Made by a program: the position numbers and the translations under genes. Under the pieces are notes generated by a model. That model was not told the origin of the DNA. It saw nothing but the letters and a program-made list of their open reading frames with translations, and did not search any database. From Flavobacterium sp. (GTDB lineage Bacteria; Bacteroidota; Bacteroidia; Flavobacteriales; Flavobacteriaceae), in NCBI GenBank assembly GCA_014379405.1, contig JACMLU010000001.1:1-64000 (forward strand): DNA of 64,000 nucleotides, read 5' to 3'. Positions 63,412 to 64,000 of this stretch are shown here, in pieces. Position 1 is the stretch's first letter; each line of letters opens with the position of its first letter.

Positions 63412-64000
63412 ATGAAATTAAAAAATCAGATTGCCAAAGGACTAATTTTTATCTTTTTTGCTTTTTTAGGAGTACTTCAAACACAAGCTCAGGTGACTTT
63501 TAAACCTGGATTAAGGGCAGGTGCCAATTTTTCGCATTTTACAAAAGGGGATTATTATTATTCCAATACCGTACCTAATAATGTGGATTATGACACCCAT
63601 ACTGATTTCTATATTGGTTTTTATGGGGCATTAAAACTTTCAAAATATTACACTTTGCAACCCGAAATTGAATATTCGGCACAAGGTTCTGATTACAGGA
63701 GTTCTAATTTTGGTTCTGTAAATTTCAATGTCGATTATTTGTCATTTAAAATTTTAAACAAATTTAGCTTTAGCGATCAATTTAATATTCATTTAGGGCC
63801 AACACTCGATTTTGTCGTGAGTAAAAATTTCAATACCGAAGCCGATGTTGATATGGCTTTTGTTTTAGGTGCTGGATTCAATTTTACACCAAATTTCGGG
63901 ATTGAAGCAAGGGTTAAAAAGGGAATAATCCCCGTGTTTTATTCAGATGATGATTATACTGATCATACAAATGTTGTATTCTCTTTGGGAGCCACTTATA
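63412..64000 (+). CDS. Outer-membrane beta-barrel protein (porin/PorT-like), 5' part
   Basis: Open from ATG 63412 to the window end, 196 codons. Signal peptide GLIFIFFAFLGVLQTQAQ, then FKPGLRAGANFSHFT, LQPEIEYSAQG, HLGPTLDFVVS, FGIEARVKKG: alternating strands of an eight-strand barrel of the OMP_b-brl family. The C-terminus lies outside. Whether it belongs to the pigment operon is open; it follows the lipoprotein by only 5 bp. Confidence 0.82.
   Translation, partial: MKLKNQIAKGLIFIFFAFLGVLQTQAQVTFKPGLRAGANFSHFTKGDYYYSNTVPNNVDYDTHTDFYIGFYGALKLSKYYTLQPEIEYSAQGSDYRSSNFGSVNFNVDYLSFKILNKFSFSDQFNIHLGPTLDFVVSKNFNTEADVDMAFVLGAGFNFTPNFGIEARVKKGIIPVFYSDDDYTDHTNVVFSLGATY

Overview
This AT-rich window has the lineage marks of a flexirubin-producing Flavobacterium: promoters of the TTG-N19-TAnnTTTG type, almost no Shine-Dalgarno sites, T9SS-style adhesin modules, an OMP_b-brl-type receptor, a DUF3822 protein, and a dialkylresorcinol/aryl-polyene gene cluster. 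The tyrosine ammonia-lyase agrees closely, from memory, with the characterised F. johnsoniae enzyme. No database was searched.

Layout. 1-1649 (minus): N-terminal part of a large secreted adhesin whose C-terminus lies outside the window. 2215-5729: polyphosphate operon (SixA-like phosphatase, ppk1, ppx). 5845-8717 (minus): dnaX, split by a frameshift at an A10 run, and two small conserved proteins. 8840-9140: RNase P RNA. 9129-13450: two-component system divergent from a TonB-receptor-like barrel. 13519-14930: rsmD and a DUF3822 protein. 15033-18131: RecD-like helicase, a REP-associated tyrosine transposase with five copies of a 20-bp palindrome (two inside its reading frame), and ygiD. 18259-22912: membrane coiled-coil protein, a lipocalin-like gene wedged between two copies of the kdsB start region, kdsB, and an M16 protease pair. 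22987-29969: methyltransferase, acyltransferase, an XRE regulator divergent from an M14 peptidase across five related palindromes, an Lrp regulator, ppc and a DinB protein. 30113-39662: recQ; arginine decarboxylase, deoxyhypusine-synthase-like protein and an acidic protein; aroB; proline dehydrogenase; MsbA-like exporter. 39839-42590: tRNA-Val(UAC), a BamA/D15-like barrel and two tandem paralogous secreted proteins.

42602-64000 is a flexirubin pigment cluster. A halogenase-like flavoprotein and a methyltransferase (minus strand) face a long plus-strand run: tyrosine ammonia-lyase makes the 4-coumarate starter; ketosynthases, chain-length-factor-like partners, ACPs, a ketoreductase and ApeP-like hotdog dehydratases build the polyene; DarA and DarB make the dialkylresorcinol; an LpxL-like and a BtrH-like protein are candidates for joining the halves; an ABC exporter, a LolA-like protein, a lipoprotein and a polysaccharide deacetylase probably handle export or placement in the outer membrane. 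The cluster may continue past the right edge.

Most of the window is ordinary core genome plus this known type of cluster. The observations most worth checking are the dnaX slippage site, the palindromes inside the transposase gene, the kdsB partial duplication, the operator array at 24744-25048, and the unassigned ester-forming enzyme of the pigment pathway.
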